Program-made: the position numbers and the translations under genes | From: Bacillota bacterium | GTDB lineage: Bacteria; Bacillota; Sulfobacillia; JABLXB01 | Direction of reading: 5' to 3' | Assembly: GCA_013178305.1 (NCBI GenBank) | Contig: JABLXB010000001.1 | Coordinates: 688,253 to 752,252, forward strand | Length of the DNA: 64,000 nt | Part shown: positions 1-8,745 of the stretch, piece after piece | Numbering within the stretch: the first letter of the stretch is position 1 | Layout: every line of letters starts with the position of its first letter | Notes under the pieces: generated by a model | What the model saw: the letters and a program-made list of their open reading frames with translations, nothing else | Database searches by the model: none | Told to the model about the DNA's origin: nothing

Positions 1-988
1 CCCCGTCCGCCAGAGATTTCCGCCTGTCCGGGATGACCAGGTCGGGGTCGATCTCCATGTTGTTACCCAGGCCGGTGCAGGACGGGCACGCGCCGTACGG
101 GGAGTTGAACGAGAACAGCCGCGGTGCGATCTCCTCGATGCTGATCCCGCAATCGGGGCATGCGAGGTTCTGGCTGAACAGCAATTCCTCGCCCGCCGTA
201 GAGCCCGCGGCGCCGGCCGCCGGTCCACCCGCCGGAGCGTCCGCCGCGGCCCCTGCGCCAGGCGCCCCGACGATTCCGACCACCGCCAGGCCGCCGCTCA
301 GGGCCACCGCCGGCTCCAGCGAGTCGGCCAGCCTGCGTGCGGCGCCGGGCTTGACTATCAGCCGGTCCACCACCGCCTCGATCGTGTGTTTCCTGTTCTT
401 CTCCAGCCTGACCTCGTCTCCGCCGGACAGGTCGACGACCTCGCCGTCGACCCTCGCGCGGAGGTAACCGGCCTTCCGGATATCCTCGAAAACCCTCGTA
501 TGCTCGCCTTTCCTGCCCCTGACCAGCGGCGCGAGTATCTGTATCCGCGTCCCCTCGGGAAGCCCCATGACGCGGTCTACCATCTGCTCGACCGCCTGCC
601 GCGATATCGGCCGGCCGCAGCTCGGGCAATGGGGCTGGCCGATCCGCGCGAACAGCAAACGGAGGTAGTCCCACACCTCGGTGACGGTCGCCACCGTCGA
701 GCGGGGGTTCCGGCTCCCACTTTTCTGATCGATGCTGATTGCGGGCGATAACCCCTCGATGTAGTCCACGTCCGGCTTATCCATCTGGCCGAGGAACTGC
801 CTCGCGTACGCCGAGAGCGACTCGACGTAACGGCGCTGTCCCTCGGCGTAGATGGTGTCCATGGCCAGACTCGACTTGCCGCTCCCCGACAGGCCGGTGA
901 TGACGACGAGCTTGTCCCGCGGGATCTCGACGTCTATGTTCTTCAGGTTGTGCTGTCTCGCACCCCTGACGAATATCCTGTCCCTCAT
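1..988 (-). CDS. uvrA: UvrA, excinuclease ABC subunit A (3' part outside window)
   Basis: N-terminal 329 codons of the DNA-damage-recognition ATPase of nucleotide excision repair, which loads UvrB on lesions. The product starts [18 protein letters not shown] and carries the Walker A motif GLSGSGKS near residue 32. It continues through the UvrB-binding region to the first zinc-finger cysteines (CPDCG, CPAC). The ATG overlaps the uvrB stop as ATGA, so the two genes are translationally coupled. An unusual Ala/Gly/Pro-rich stretch of about 25 residues (near residues 238-265) lies just before the zinc-finger segment. The reading frame is open to the window edge; the rest of the gene is not visible. 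Confidence 0.95.
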   Translation of the reverse strand, partial: MRDRIFVRGARQHNLKNIDVEIPRDKLVVITGLSGSGKSSLAMDTIYAEGQRRYVESLSAYARQFLGQMDKPDVDYIEGLSPAISIDQKSGSRNPRSTVATVTEVWDYLRLLFARIGQPHCPSCGRPISRQAVEQMVDRVMGLPEGTRIQILAPLVRGRKGEHTRVFEDIRKAGYLRARVDGEVVDLSGGDEVRLEKNRKHTIEAVVDRLIVKPGAARRLADSLEPAVALSGGLAVVGIVGAPGAGAAADAPAGGPAAGAAGSTAGEELLFSQNLACPDCGISIEEIAPRLFSFNSPYGACPSCTGLGNNMEIDPDLVIPDRRKSLADG

Positions 989-2964
989 TGATGGATCCTG
1001 GCCTCCAGCTCGAAGATGATATCCCGGAACGACGCGGCGCGCTCGAACTCAAGCCGCTTCGACGCCTCCTTCATCTGGCGCCTGAGCTTCTCGACCATCT
1101 TCGGGATCTGCGCCCGCGGCAGCTTCGAGACGTCGTGGTCGGCCCAGTACTGCGCTGACGGGTCGGCGGCACGCGTCGCCTCGATCACCGCGCGGACCGA
1201 CTTGCGCACCGTTTCCGGGGTTATCCCGTGCTCGCGGTTAAACCTCGTCTGCAGCTCGCGGCGCCTCTCCGTCTCCGCGATGGCCTTCCTCATCGAGTCG
1301 GTGATCGCGTCCGCGTACATTATGACCTTGCCCTCAACGTTCCTCGCTGCGCGTCCTATCGTCTGTATCAAGGATGTCTCCGAACGGAGGAAACCTTCCT
1401 TGTCGGCGTCGAGTATCGCCACCAGCGACACCTCTGGGAGGTCGAGTCCCTCTCTCAGCAGGTTGATGCCGACAACAACGTCGAACACACCCGTACGCAG
1501 GTCGCGGATTATCTCCATGCGCTCGAGCGTCTCCACCTCGGAGTGGAGATACCTGACCTTCACGCCCATCTCGCGAAGGTAATCGGTGAGATCCTCAGCC
1601 ATCTTCTTTGTCAGCGTCGTGACCAGCACCCGCTGGTTCTTCTGCGTCCTCAGCCTGATCTCGGCGAGGAGGTCGTCGACCTGGCGCTTCGTCGGCCTGA
1701 CCTCCACCTCGGGGTCGACGAGACCTGTGGGCCGGACGACCTGCTCTACGACCCGCTTCGTCTTGCGGAGTTCATAGGGCCCAGGGGTCGCCGAAACGTA
1801 GACCACGTGGTTGATCCTTTCCTCGAACTCCCCGAACTTCAGCGGCCTGTTGTCGAACGCCGACGGGAGCCTGAACCCGAACTCCACCAGGGCCTCTTTC
1901 CTCGACCGGTCGCCGTTGTACATCGCCCCGATCTGCGGGACAGTCTGGTGGGATTCATCTATGATTACCAGGAAGTCTTCCGGGAAGAAGTCCAGCAGCG
2001 TGTACGGCGGCTCCCCCGGCTTGCGGCCCGTGAGGTGCCTCGAGTAGTTCTCGATGCCGGGACAGAACCCCGACTCGCGCAGCATCTCGAGGTCGTACCT
2101 CGTGCGCTGCTCGAGACGGTACGCCTCGAGCGCCTTCCCCTTATCGCGCAGTTCCTTGAGCCGCTCGTCAAGCTCCTCCTCGATCGTGACCAGCGCCCGC
2201 TTCACTTTCTCCTCGGTAGTGACGTAGTGGCTTGCCGGGCTTATCAAAACGTGCGAACGGTGGCCCAGGACTTCCCCGGTGAGCGCGTCGATTTCGCCCA
2301 GTCGCTCCACGAAGTCGCCGAACATCTCGATCCGTATCGCCTTCTCTGTAAACGATGACGGGTAGACCTCGATCGTATCGCCCCTCACGCGGAACGTCCC
2401 GCGTTCGAACGCGATGTTGTTGCGGGCGTACTGGATGTTGACGAGGCGCTTCAGGAGCTCGTCGCGACTGTGCTCTGCGCCCTCGCGCAGCGAGATCGAC
2501 AGCTTGCCGTAGTCCTCCGGCGAACCCAGGCCGTAGATGCACGACACGCTGGCGACGACGACAACGTCCCGCCGCTCGAAGAGCATGCAGGTCGCCGAGT
2601 GCCGGAGCTTGTCTATCTCGTCGTTCCGCAGCGAATCCTTCTCGATATACGTGTCAGTCTGCGGGATGTACGCCTCGGGCTGGTAGTAGTCGTAATAGCT
2701 CACGAAGTATTCGACGGCGTTGCCGGGAAAGAACTCCTTGAATTCCCCGCAGAGCTGTGCCGCGAGGGTCTTGTTGTGGGCGATCACCAGCGCCGGCTTC
2801 TGGACGTTAGCGATCACGTTCGCCATCGTGAAGGTCTTGCCGGAGCCCGTGACGCCGAGGAGCACCTGCTCTCTCTCGCCCCTGAGGATCCCTTCGGACA
2901 GCTGTTCTATGGCCCTTGGCTGGTCACCCTTCGGGGTGTACTCAGAAACCACCTTGAATTCCAT
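985..2964 (-). CDS. uvrB: UvrB, excinuclease ABC subunit B
   Basis: Damage-verifying helicase-like subunit of UvrABC, 659 aa, the usual family length. Visible motifs are Walker A GVTGSGKT at residues 37-44, the beta-hairpin [10 protein letters not shown] that probes the lesion, DESH as motif II, the SF2 motif QTIGRAARN, and a C-terminal UVR motif (about residues 622-657) that binds UvrC and UvrA. It precedes uvrA with a 4-base overlap. A LexA-type box and a -10 element lie just upstream, so SOS induction is expected. The ATG at 2964 matches the conserved N-terminus. Confidence 0.97.
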   Translation of the reverse strand: MEFKVVSEYTPKGDQPRAIEQLSEGILRGEREQVLLGVTGSGKTFTMANVIANVQKPALVIAHNKTLAAQLCGEFKEFFPGNAVEYFVSYYDYYQPEAYIPQTDTYIEKDSLRNDEIDKLRHSATCMLFERRDVVVVASVSCIYGLGSPEDYGKLSISLREGAEHSRDELLKRLVNIQYARNNIAFERGTFRVRGDTIEVYPSSFTEKAIRIEMFGDFVERLGEIDALTGEVLGHRSHVLISPASHYVTTEEKVKRALVTIEEELDERLKELRDKGKALEAYRLEQRTRYDLEMLRESGFCPGIENYSRHLTGRKPGEPPYTLLDFFPEDFLVIIDESHQTVPQIGAMYNGDRSRKEALVEFGFRLPSAFDNRPLKFGEFEERINHVVYVSATPGPYELRKTKRVVEQVVRPTGLVDPEVEVRPTKRQVDDLLAEIRLRTQKNQRVLVTTLTKKMAEDLTDYLREMGVKVRYLHSEVETLERMEIIRDLRTGVFDVVVGINLLREGLDLPEVSLVAILDADKEGFLRSETSLIQTIGRAARNVEGKVIMYADAITDSMRKAIAETERRRELQTRFNREHGITPETVRKSVRAVIEATRAADPSAQYWADHDVSKLPRAQIPKMVEKLRRQMKEASKRLEFERAASFRDIIFELEARIHQ

Positions 2965-2993
2965 GGTGGGGTATCATCTCCGTGGAACATGCT

Positions 2994-3014
2994 ATCATAC
3001 CAAACATGTGTTTG
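2994..3014 (-). promoter_or_regulatory. LexA/DinR-type SOS box and -10 element of uvrBA
   Basis: On the top strand 3001-3014 reads CAAACATGTGTTTG. This matches the Gram-positive LexA/DinR box CGAAC-N4-GTTYG with one mismatch, and its spacer ATGT fits RNRY. Immediately downstream on the minus strand is a -10 hexamer TATGAT (2999-2994), 30 bases before the uvrB ATG. A repressor site abutting the -10 is the usual arrangement for SOS promoters. No convincing -35 was found. Confidence 0.7.
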
Positions 3015-3098
3015 CAATCGCCGGAGGAAAGCCGGAGGAAAGCCGTGTACCTCGATTGTGTGATCGGACTGTGATGTTGTCACCCTGTGATCGATTGC

Positions 3099-3878
3099 TT
3101 AGATTGAGACCGATGTCTCACCGCCTGCGGGGTTCCTGATTTCGACCCTGGCCACCAGGGGCGCTATGCGGTAGGCGAGGCGCTCGAGGCGGGAATACGG
3201 GCACGTAGGCAGCCTCATCCAATTGGGGTCGAGTGTTTTCGCGGGAGGCCGGTACGGCTGGAGAACGTACTTGCTTGCTCCCTGGAGCCACCTGGCAGCC
3301 GCCTCCACGTCTCCTGGGGACAGCAGCCCGGGCACGACCGTGGTTCTGAACTCGTAGTTCGTCGCACTGCGCTGTACGAGGCGGATGCTTTCCTCGATGG
3401 TGCGCGGGTCCACCCGGCTACGGGTCACCCTCCGATACTTGTCGGGAGGAGCCTTGACGTCCATCGCGATGTAGTCTACCAAGCCGCGCTCCAGCAGCCG
3501 CGCCAGTACATCGGGGCGGGTGCCATTGGTATCCAGCTTGGTTCTAAACCCCAGCGCTTTTACGTGGGCCAGAAATCCGGGGAGGCAGGGATCCAGGGTG
3601 GGTTCTCCGCCACTCACGCAAACCCCGTCTATGAATCCCCGGCGGCTTTCCAGGAAGTACAGGAGTTCTTCTTCCGGGATGCGGGGCAGATGGGGGGAAT
3701 CCAGGACCAGGTCGGGATTGTGGCAGTACGGGCACCTGAGGTTGCACCCGGCCAGGAACACGGTGGCGCACACCATACCAGGGTAGTCGATCAGGCTGAA
3801 CTTCTGCAATCCCCTCGCGTGCACGACAAATGGTCTGATCCCCCCGAGGTCCTGCGCCACGAGGAACTCCCCCGTCAT
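3099..3878 (-). CDS. nrdG: Anaerobic ribonucleotide reductase activating protein (radical SAM)
   Basis: Radical-SAM enzyme that generates the glycyl radical on NrdD, 259 aa from the ATG at 3878. This ATG overlaps the nrdD stop as ATGA. The 4Fe-4S motif CNLRCPYC (CxxxCxxC) is at residues 45-52, followed by the SAM-binding GGEPT motif. An in-frame extension upstream lies inside nrdD and has no family character. Length and sequence fit the NrdG branch common in anaerobic Firmicutes and Thermotogae rather than the shorter E. coli type. It is co-transcribed with nrdD under the cobalamin riboswitch. Confidence 0.92.
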   Translation of the reverse strand: MTGEFLVAQDLGGIRPFVVHARGLQKFSLIDYPGMVCATVFLAGCNLRCPYCHNPDLVLDSPHLPRIPEEELLYFLESRRGFIDGVCVSGGEPTLDPCLPGFLAHVKALGFRTKLDTNGTRPDVLARLLERGLVDYIAMDVKAPPDKYRRVTRSRVDPRTIEESIRLVQRSATNYEFRTTVVPGLLSPGDVEAAARWLQGASKYVLQPYRPPAKTLDPNWMRLPTCPYSRLERLAYRIAPLVARVEIRNPAGGETSVSI

Positions 3879-5980
3879 ACTGCAGTGGGCTCCGCCTGCT
3901 CCGGCGGGAGGAAAGCCTTTCTCGTGCGGAACTCCTCCTGTTTTCCGGGGTTCCAGCTCTGCACGGGCCGGTAGTATCCCACCACCCGGCTCCACACCTC
4001 GGTTGTACTCTGGCAGCGGGGGCACGAGGGCTGTTCTCCTTTCAAGTAACCGTGCCGGGGGCAGATGCTGAAGGTAGGAGTGACGGTCAGGTAGGGGATG
4101 CGGAAGCGGTTCAGTACCCTTTGCAGGAATGCCTTCAGGGTTTTGGTATCCTCAACGCTTTCCCCCAGAAAAGCATGGAAGACAGTTCCACCGGTATACC
4201 TGGTCTGCAGATGTTCTTGCAGGGTGAGAGATTCGAAAACGTCATCGGTGTAGCCGGCCGGAAGGTGGGTGGAGTTGGTGTAGTAGAGTTCCCGGTCGCC
4301 CGCGGTGACGATATCCGGATAGCGGGACCGGTCAATCCGCGCCAGCCGGTAGGAAGCGCCTTCCGCCGGGGTGGCCTCCAGGTTGAACATCTGACCTGTC
4401 TCTTCCTGGAACCCTACCAGCACTTGCCGCATGAATTCCAGCACTTCCAGGGCGAACTGCTGGCCGGCCGCGGTGCCGATGTCCTCGCCAAGGAAGTTGA
4501 GTAGCGCCTCGTTCATCCCCACCAGGCCGATGGTGTTGAAGTGGTTGCCCCAGTATTGTCCCAGGCACTCCTTCACCTGGCGAAGGTAGTGACGGGAATA
4601 CGGGTACAACCCGCCCTCTGTGAACCGTTCCAGCACCTGCCTCTTGACGAGAAGGCTGTCTCGGGCCAGTTGCATCAGTTCGCCCAGGCGTGCGAAGAAC
4701 TGCTGGGGCGTCGTGGCCAGATAGCCGATGCGGGGGAGGTTGATGGTCACCACCCCTATGGAGCCGGTGAGGGGATTGGCGCCGAACAGCCCTCCGCCGC
4801 GGCGGCGCAGATCCCGGTTGTCCAGCCGCAGGCGGCAGCACATGCTCCGTACGTCCTCCGGCCGCAGGTCGGAGTTTATGAAGTTGGCGAAGTACGGGAT
4901 GCCGTACCGGGCGGTCATGGCGGCGATGCGATCGGCGACTGGACTCTCCCAGTCGAAGCCGGAGGTAATATTATACGTGGGGATAGGAAAGGTGAATATG
5001 CGGCCGCAGGTATCCCCCTCCAGCATCACCTCGCAGAATGCCAGGTTCAGCATGTCCATCTCCCGCTGGAATTCCGCGTAAGGAAATTTATCCAGGCGCC
5101 CTCCCACTATGACCGGTTGCTCGGCCATGTACGAGGGCACCGTCACATCCATGGTCAGGTTGACGAAGGGAGTCTGGAACCCCACCCGGGTGGGCACGTT
5201 AAGGTTGAAGATCGCTTCCTGGAGGGCCTGTTTAACTTCGCGGTACTGGAGGCCGTCGTACCGGATGAAGGGAGCCAGGCAGGTGTCGAAGTTGGCTAGG
5301 GCCTGGGCTCCTGCCGCCTCCCCCTGGAGGGTGTAGCAGAAGTTGACGGCCTGTCCGAGTGCGGTGCGGAAGTGCCTGGGAGGGGCACTTTCCACTTTCT
5401 GCCCCACGCCGGCGAAGCCGTGAAGCAGGATGTCGGCCAGATCCCAACCACAGCAATAGGGGGCGAGGATCCCCAGGTCGTGGATATGGAAGTCACCGTC
5501 CTTGTGGGCTTCCCGCACGCGAGCAGGGTAGATCTTTTCCAGCCAGTAGCGGGCGGAAACGGCGGAGATGATGTGGTTGTTCAGTCCCTGCAGGGAATAG
5601 TTCATGTTGCTGTTCTCGCTCACGCGCCAGTCCAGCTGATTCAGGTAATCCTGCACCATTTTCTCGGCGTTCACCACCAGAGCACGAAAGTCTCGCATCT
5701 CCTGATGCTGCTGGCGGTAGAGGATGTAGGCCTTGGCGGTGCGGGCGTGGCCGTTCCGGATGAGGACTCGTTCGACGACGTCCTGTACGTCTTCCACGGT
5801 GGGGAACCTGTCGTCGAACTGGTGGCCGACGGTGGCCACCACTTCATCGGCCAGGCGTTCGGCCAGGTCCCGATCTTGTCCTCCCACGGCCCGGGCGGCT
5901 TTGAAGATGGCATTGGCGATCCTCCCCCGGTCAAAGTCGACGAGACGCCCGTCTCGTTTCACGATCTTCCGTGGCGTCAC
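3875..5980 (-). CDS. nrdD: Anaerobic ribonucleoside-triphosphate reductase (class III)
   Basis: Oxygen-sensitive glycyl-radical enzyme that reduces ribonucleotides for DNA synthesis, 701 aa. The N-terminal ATP-cone (about residues 1-95, KIVKRDGRLVDFDRGRI) gives allosteric control. The C-terminus has a metal site (CPRH ... CPRC, about residues 640-657) and the glycyl-radical loop RVVGYYRP with Gly near residue 668. The start is a GTG at 5980. A cobalamin riboswitch and a possible terminator lie upstream. By analogy with other B12-repressed reductase genes, a B12-dependent class II enzyme elsewhere in the genome would take over when B12 is plentiful; none is seen in this window. Confidence 0.95.
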   Translation of the reverse strand: MTPRKIVKRDGRLVDFDRGRIANAIFKAARAVGGQDRDLAERLADEVVATVGHQFDDRFPTVEDVQDVVERVLIRNGHARTAKAYILYRQQHQEMRDFRALVVNAEKMVQDYLNQLDWRVSENSNMNYSLQGLNNHIISAVSARYWLEKIYPARVREAHKDGDFHIHDLGILAPYCCGWDLADILLHGFAGVGQKVESAPPRHFRTALGQAVNFCYTLQGEAAGAQALANFDTCLAPFIRYDGLQYREVKQALQEAIFNLNVPTRVGFQTPFVNLTMDVTVPSYMAEQPVIVGGRLDKFPYAEFQREMDMLNLAFCEVMLEGDTCGRIFTFPIPTYNITSGFDWESPVADRIAAMTARYGIPYFANFINSDLRPEDVRSMCCRLRLDNRDLRRRGGGLFGANPLTGSIGVVTINLPRIGYLATTPQQFFARLGELMQLARDSLLVKRQVLERFTEGGLYPYSRHYLRQVKECLGQYWGNHFNTIGLVGMNEALLNFLGEDIGTAAGQQFALEVLEFMRQVLVGFQEETGQMFNLEATPAEGASYRLARIDRSRYPDIVTAGDRELYYTNSTHLPAGYTDDVFESLTLQEHLQTRYTGGTVFHAFLGESVEDTKTLKAFLQRVLNRFRIPYLTVTPTFSICPRHGYLKGEQPSCPRCQSTTEVWSRVVGYYRPVQSWNPGKQEEFRTRKAFLPPEQAEPTAV

Positions 5981-6040
5981 TTTGGCACCAGCCTTTCTTA
6001 TTCAGGCGTATGGAAAAAGGGGCGTGAGCCTCGGGGCAGT

Positions 6041-6074
6041 AAAGAAGGCCTCAACCCGGGGGCGGATCGAGGCC
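6041..6074 (-). terminator. Candidate riboswitch expression-platform terminator before nrdD
   Basis: Minus-strand stem GGCCTCGA/TTGAGGCC (8 bp, one G-T pair, 12-base loop, 6074-6047) followed by TTCTTT. It sits between the cobalamin aptamer and the nrdD GTG, where a premature terminator would act. The U-tract is short. Confidence 0.5.
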
Positions 6075-6140
6075 GGAAACTCTACAGAAATACATAAGGC
6101 GCCTCTCCTTTCTACCGAAGGCACAGGCATCCTGCACACG

Positions 6141-6310
6141 GGCAGGTTTCCTGACTCATGGGTCACTGCCTTCCCCGGCCTTCCCGGGCGACACGGCCCG
6201 GTGGCGTCTCCTTGGGTTGGCTACCCATTTACAGTGGCGGGACCGTCCAGGATTTGCACCTGGTTCCCTTTTGACCCCCTGTTGGGGGCACCCACGTGCA
6301 TCTGCTCTTG
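6141..6310 (-). ncRNA. Cobalamin riboswitch upstream of nrdDG
   Basis: Reading the minus strand, the aptamer shows the conserved blocks in order: AAAAGGGAACC, GGTGCAAATCC, GGTCCCGCCACTGTAAA, GGGAAGGC, and the B12 box AGTCAGGAAACCTGCC ending at 6141. These are diagnostic of the AdoCbl/B12 riboswitch family. A promoter lies just upstream and a possible terminator downstream. The only leftward genes behind it are nrdD and nrdG, so high cobalamin should switch off class III ribonucleotide reductase. Confidence 0.92.
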
Positions 6311-6318
6311 TCAATCGT

Positions 6319-6347
6319 ATTCTAACACGGCCGGCATGGAGCAACAA
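6319..6347 (-). promoter_or_regulatory. Sigma-A-like promoter of the nrdDG riboswitch
   Basis: Minus strand -35 TTGTTG (6347-6342), 17-base spacer, -10 TAGAAT (6324-6319), placing the start of transcription just before the riboswitch. Confidence 0.55.
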
Positions 6348-6422
6348 GCCTTGCGGGAGGTCATAGCCGGAGGAAGGCCGGCAGCGGGTGGACGGGGCGC
6401 GGCCGCCGTGGTTTGCCGGAGG

Positions 6423-7346
6423 CTACTTGAGGCGTGCATCTCCCATACCTGATGCCGGCACGCTGAGGGCGCGGACGACGTCCGATGCCCGCACCAGCGT
6501 GACGCCCATCTTCTGGATCTCGGGGATGACTTCCAGGATGCACCTGACCGTGAGGGGGTTGACGTGGCCGATCGCGATCACGGCGTCCTTCTTCCTGGCC
6601 AACGCTGCCGCTGCCAGCACCCGCGACCGGACGTACGCCTCGTCCCTGTCGTTGTCGAGGAACACCAGGTTCGCGCCGGAGGCCACCCCCTGGCGCCGCG
6701 CAACCGCCTGCAACAGCGAGTTGCCCACGGTCTTGCTGTCGATCACGAACACCCCGCGCTCGCGGGCGACCTCCACGACTGCCTCGACGACTTTCAGGTC
6801 GGCGGTCGCCCTGGATCCAGTGTGGTTGTTGAGTCCCGGGACGGGGCCGACCTCGTCGAGGTGTTTCCTGACGAGGCGCTTTATCTCGTCCGCCTCCATC
6901 GACGTGGTTATGGTCCCGGGCGCCATCGCTGTGCCGCGACCCGTGGGATGGAGCGGTTCCATCGGCAGGTGCAGTATAACCTCGTGGCCCGCCCGCCTGG
7001 CGCGGTCCGCCTCTTCGACCGAGTGTGGTCCCCCGGGCAGCACGGCCAGAGTCACCGGCGCCGGCAGCGCCATGGCGTCGGCTGTCCCCGGCACTCCCCA
7101 GCCGAGGTCATCCAGGACTATGGCCAGCATGGGACCGTCGGGCGCGCTAGCGGCGCCCGGTTGCACGCCCGTCTGAGGGGGCGGCCCGGGCGAGGACTCT
7201 GCGGGCCGCGGCTGCGGTTGTGTGCCGTTTCCCCCAGCGGAGCCACCCACAGCGCCGCCTGGCGGCGCCTGCGCCTCTCCTCTCGCCGGCCCGCCCGCCG
7301 GAGCCCGCGACGCGACTCTGGCCAGCACGAATATCGCCAGCAGCAC
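6423..7346 (-). CDS. Divergent polysaccharide deacetylase family protein (YibQ-like)
   Basis: Predicted membrane-anchored extracytoplasmic protein of the divergent polysaccharide deacetylase family (DUF610/YibQ), cell-wall associated. An N-terminal hydrophobic segment is followed by a Pro/Gly/Ala-rich linker to about residue 75, then the NodB-like barrel beginning AIVLDDLGWG, with HLPMEP, NNHTGS, IDSKTV and IAIGHVNP motifs. The first usual start is the GTG at 7346, which would fall inside the membrane segment. An in-frame extension to an ATA at 7418, preceded by a good GGAGGT, would restore a basic cytoplasmic N-terminus (see findings). It is the last gene of the ftsEX operon, 24 bases after the PDZ protein if the ATA is used. 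Substrate is unknown. Confidence 0.8.
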   Translation of the reverse strand: MLLAIFVLARVASRAPAGGPARGEAQAPPGGAVGGSAGGNGTQPQPRPAESSPGPPPQTGVQPGAASAPDGPMLAIVLDDLGWGVPGTADAMALPAPVTLAVLPGGPHSVEEADRARRAGHEVILHLPMEPLHPTGRGTAMAPGTITTSMEADEIKRLVRKHLDEVGPVPGLNNHTGSRATADLKVVEAVVEVARERGVFVIDSKTVGNSLLQAVARRQGVASGANLVFLDNDRDEAYVRSRVLAAAALARKKDAVIAIGHVNPLTVRCILEVIPEIQKMGVTLVRASDVVRALSVPASGMGDARLK

Positions 7347-7442
7347 TAAAACGGCCGCCCAGACCTCGGGCCGCCGCGGGTCGAACGCGCTCCTGGTATT
7401 TCCGGTGACCGGCTGTATGGCTGATTACCTCCAGCGGCGCGG

Positions 7443-8714
7443 TCAACGCCTTCCGAGCAAGCGCTCCACCGCCGTCCTCAACCTGCCTACAAATCTCTTT
7501 CCCGGGCTGAACCCCCCGAGCTCCACGTGAGGTGGGTCTCCCTCCTCGGGGACGGGGATTATGCCCAGGTCATCGATGACCCCTCTGAACCTTACGTCGC
7601 GCGGCTGTTCGTCTCCTCCCCGTCGTACGCTGAGTTCGAGGAATACGGGGGTCTGCCGTACCATCTCTCGCAGTTCATCCCTCGTGTTGACGGGAGTCCC
7701 CGTCACCTCGGTTACGATGTCTCCCGTCCTCAACCCCGCGGTCTGCGCGGGACTGCCGGGCAGGACGTCGAGCACCATGACGCCCCTCTCCGGCGGGACG
7801 AAGGCGGGGACCCCGGACAGCTCTCGCCTGCTGCCCATCGCAATCACCAGTTCGTGGCCGAGCGGGCCGAACAGGGCGGCAACCCACTGCAGGGGGCTGA
7901 CGAACGCGGATGCGATCGCGAGCCCAAGTAGCGAAACGCTGTACGCCCCCAGTATCAGGGACGTCCTCCTCGCTTTCTGGGCAGGTGGGCACGTGACTGC
8001 GACGTCGCTGTAACCGAGCGCCGCCACTATCGGCCACATCGCGAACAACGCATCCGGCATGTTCGCGGCCTCGGCCGGCCTCACGAGCGGCCACCAGTCC
8101 GGCATCTGGATCAGCCCCGTAACCTGCGATGGGTCGGGGAGCGCCAGCATGACCAGGGCGACCAGGGGCATTGGCCAGAACCGCTGCAGGCTGAATCCCC
8201 CGACGGTCCGCCCAGACCGGCTGCGGAGATAGACGGGAGTCGAGCACCCGCTGCCGCTCACCCTGATCAGGACGCTCTCGGTTATGTGAAGTACGCCTAC
8301 CAGCGCCATGATCCCGGGCACCGACACCCTGGGCCAGCCGAACAGGAGGTTCGACAGCGACACTATCCCGCCGGCGTACGAGAAACACATCAGCCTGGGG
8401 TTGATCATGTATAGTAGGAATGCGAGCGGCAGCAGGTAGGATATCCCCGAACCCGTAAGAGAGACGCCCACAAACACGAGCAAAAGACTGGCGACGATAC
8501 CGCCGACCAGCCCGTAGAGCAGCCCGGAAACGGACATCTCCATAAAGCTATTCTTGACCGCCCCGTAGATCCGTTCCTCGTTCGCGGCAAGCCGCTTGTA
8601 TTGCATGACGGTCAGCAGTACTATCAGCCAGAACACGCCGGCCACCGAGGGTTCGAGTATCACCAGGGGAAGCAGGCGCAGCACCGCCAGCATCAGCTCC
8701 CTTGCCGGGAACAT
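7443..8714 (-). CDS. MinJ-like polytopic membrane protein with C-terminal PDZ domain
   Basis: About 423 aa with several hydrophobic segments in the first 310 residues and a PDZ domain near residues 320-390 (GVMVLDVLPGSPAQTAGLRTGD), ending in a short basic tail. It lies directly after a ctpB-like protease gene and the ftsEX genes. In B. subtilis minJ, a polytopic PDZ protein linking DivIVA to MinD, follows ctpB in the same region. Orthology is inferred from architecture and context only. The ATG at 8714 and a TTG two codons upstream (8720) are both possible starts. Confidence 0.75.
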   Translation of the reverse strand: MFPARELMLAVLRLLPLVILEPSVAGVFWLIVLLTVMQYKRLAANEERIYGAVKNSFMEMSVSGLLYGLVGGIVASLLLVFVGVSLTGSGISYLLPLAFLLYMINPRLMCFSYAGGIVSLSNLLFGWPRVSVPGIMALVGVLHITESVLIRVSGSGCSTPVYLRSRSGRTVGGFSLQRFWPMPLVALVMLALPDPSQVTGLIQMPDWWPLVRPAEAANMPDALFAMWPIVAALGYSDVAVTCPPAQKARRTSLILGAYSVSLLGLAIASAFVSPLQWVAALFGPLGHELVIAMGSRRELSGVPAFVPPERGVMVLDVLPGSPAQTAGLRTGDIVTEVTGTPVNTRDELREMVRQTPVFLELSVRRGGDEQPRDVRFRGVIDDLGIIPVPEEGDPPHVELGGFSPGKRFVGRLRTAVERLLGRR

Positions 8715-8745
8715 CCCCAAACCGCCCCCCTTAATCGGTGTACGC

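Noticed and set aside
1228-2358. Plus-strand open frame of about 376 codons inside uvrB
   Set aside because: Antisense shadow with Leu/Arg-rich composition and no recognisable domain.
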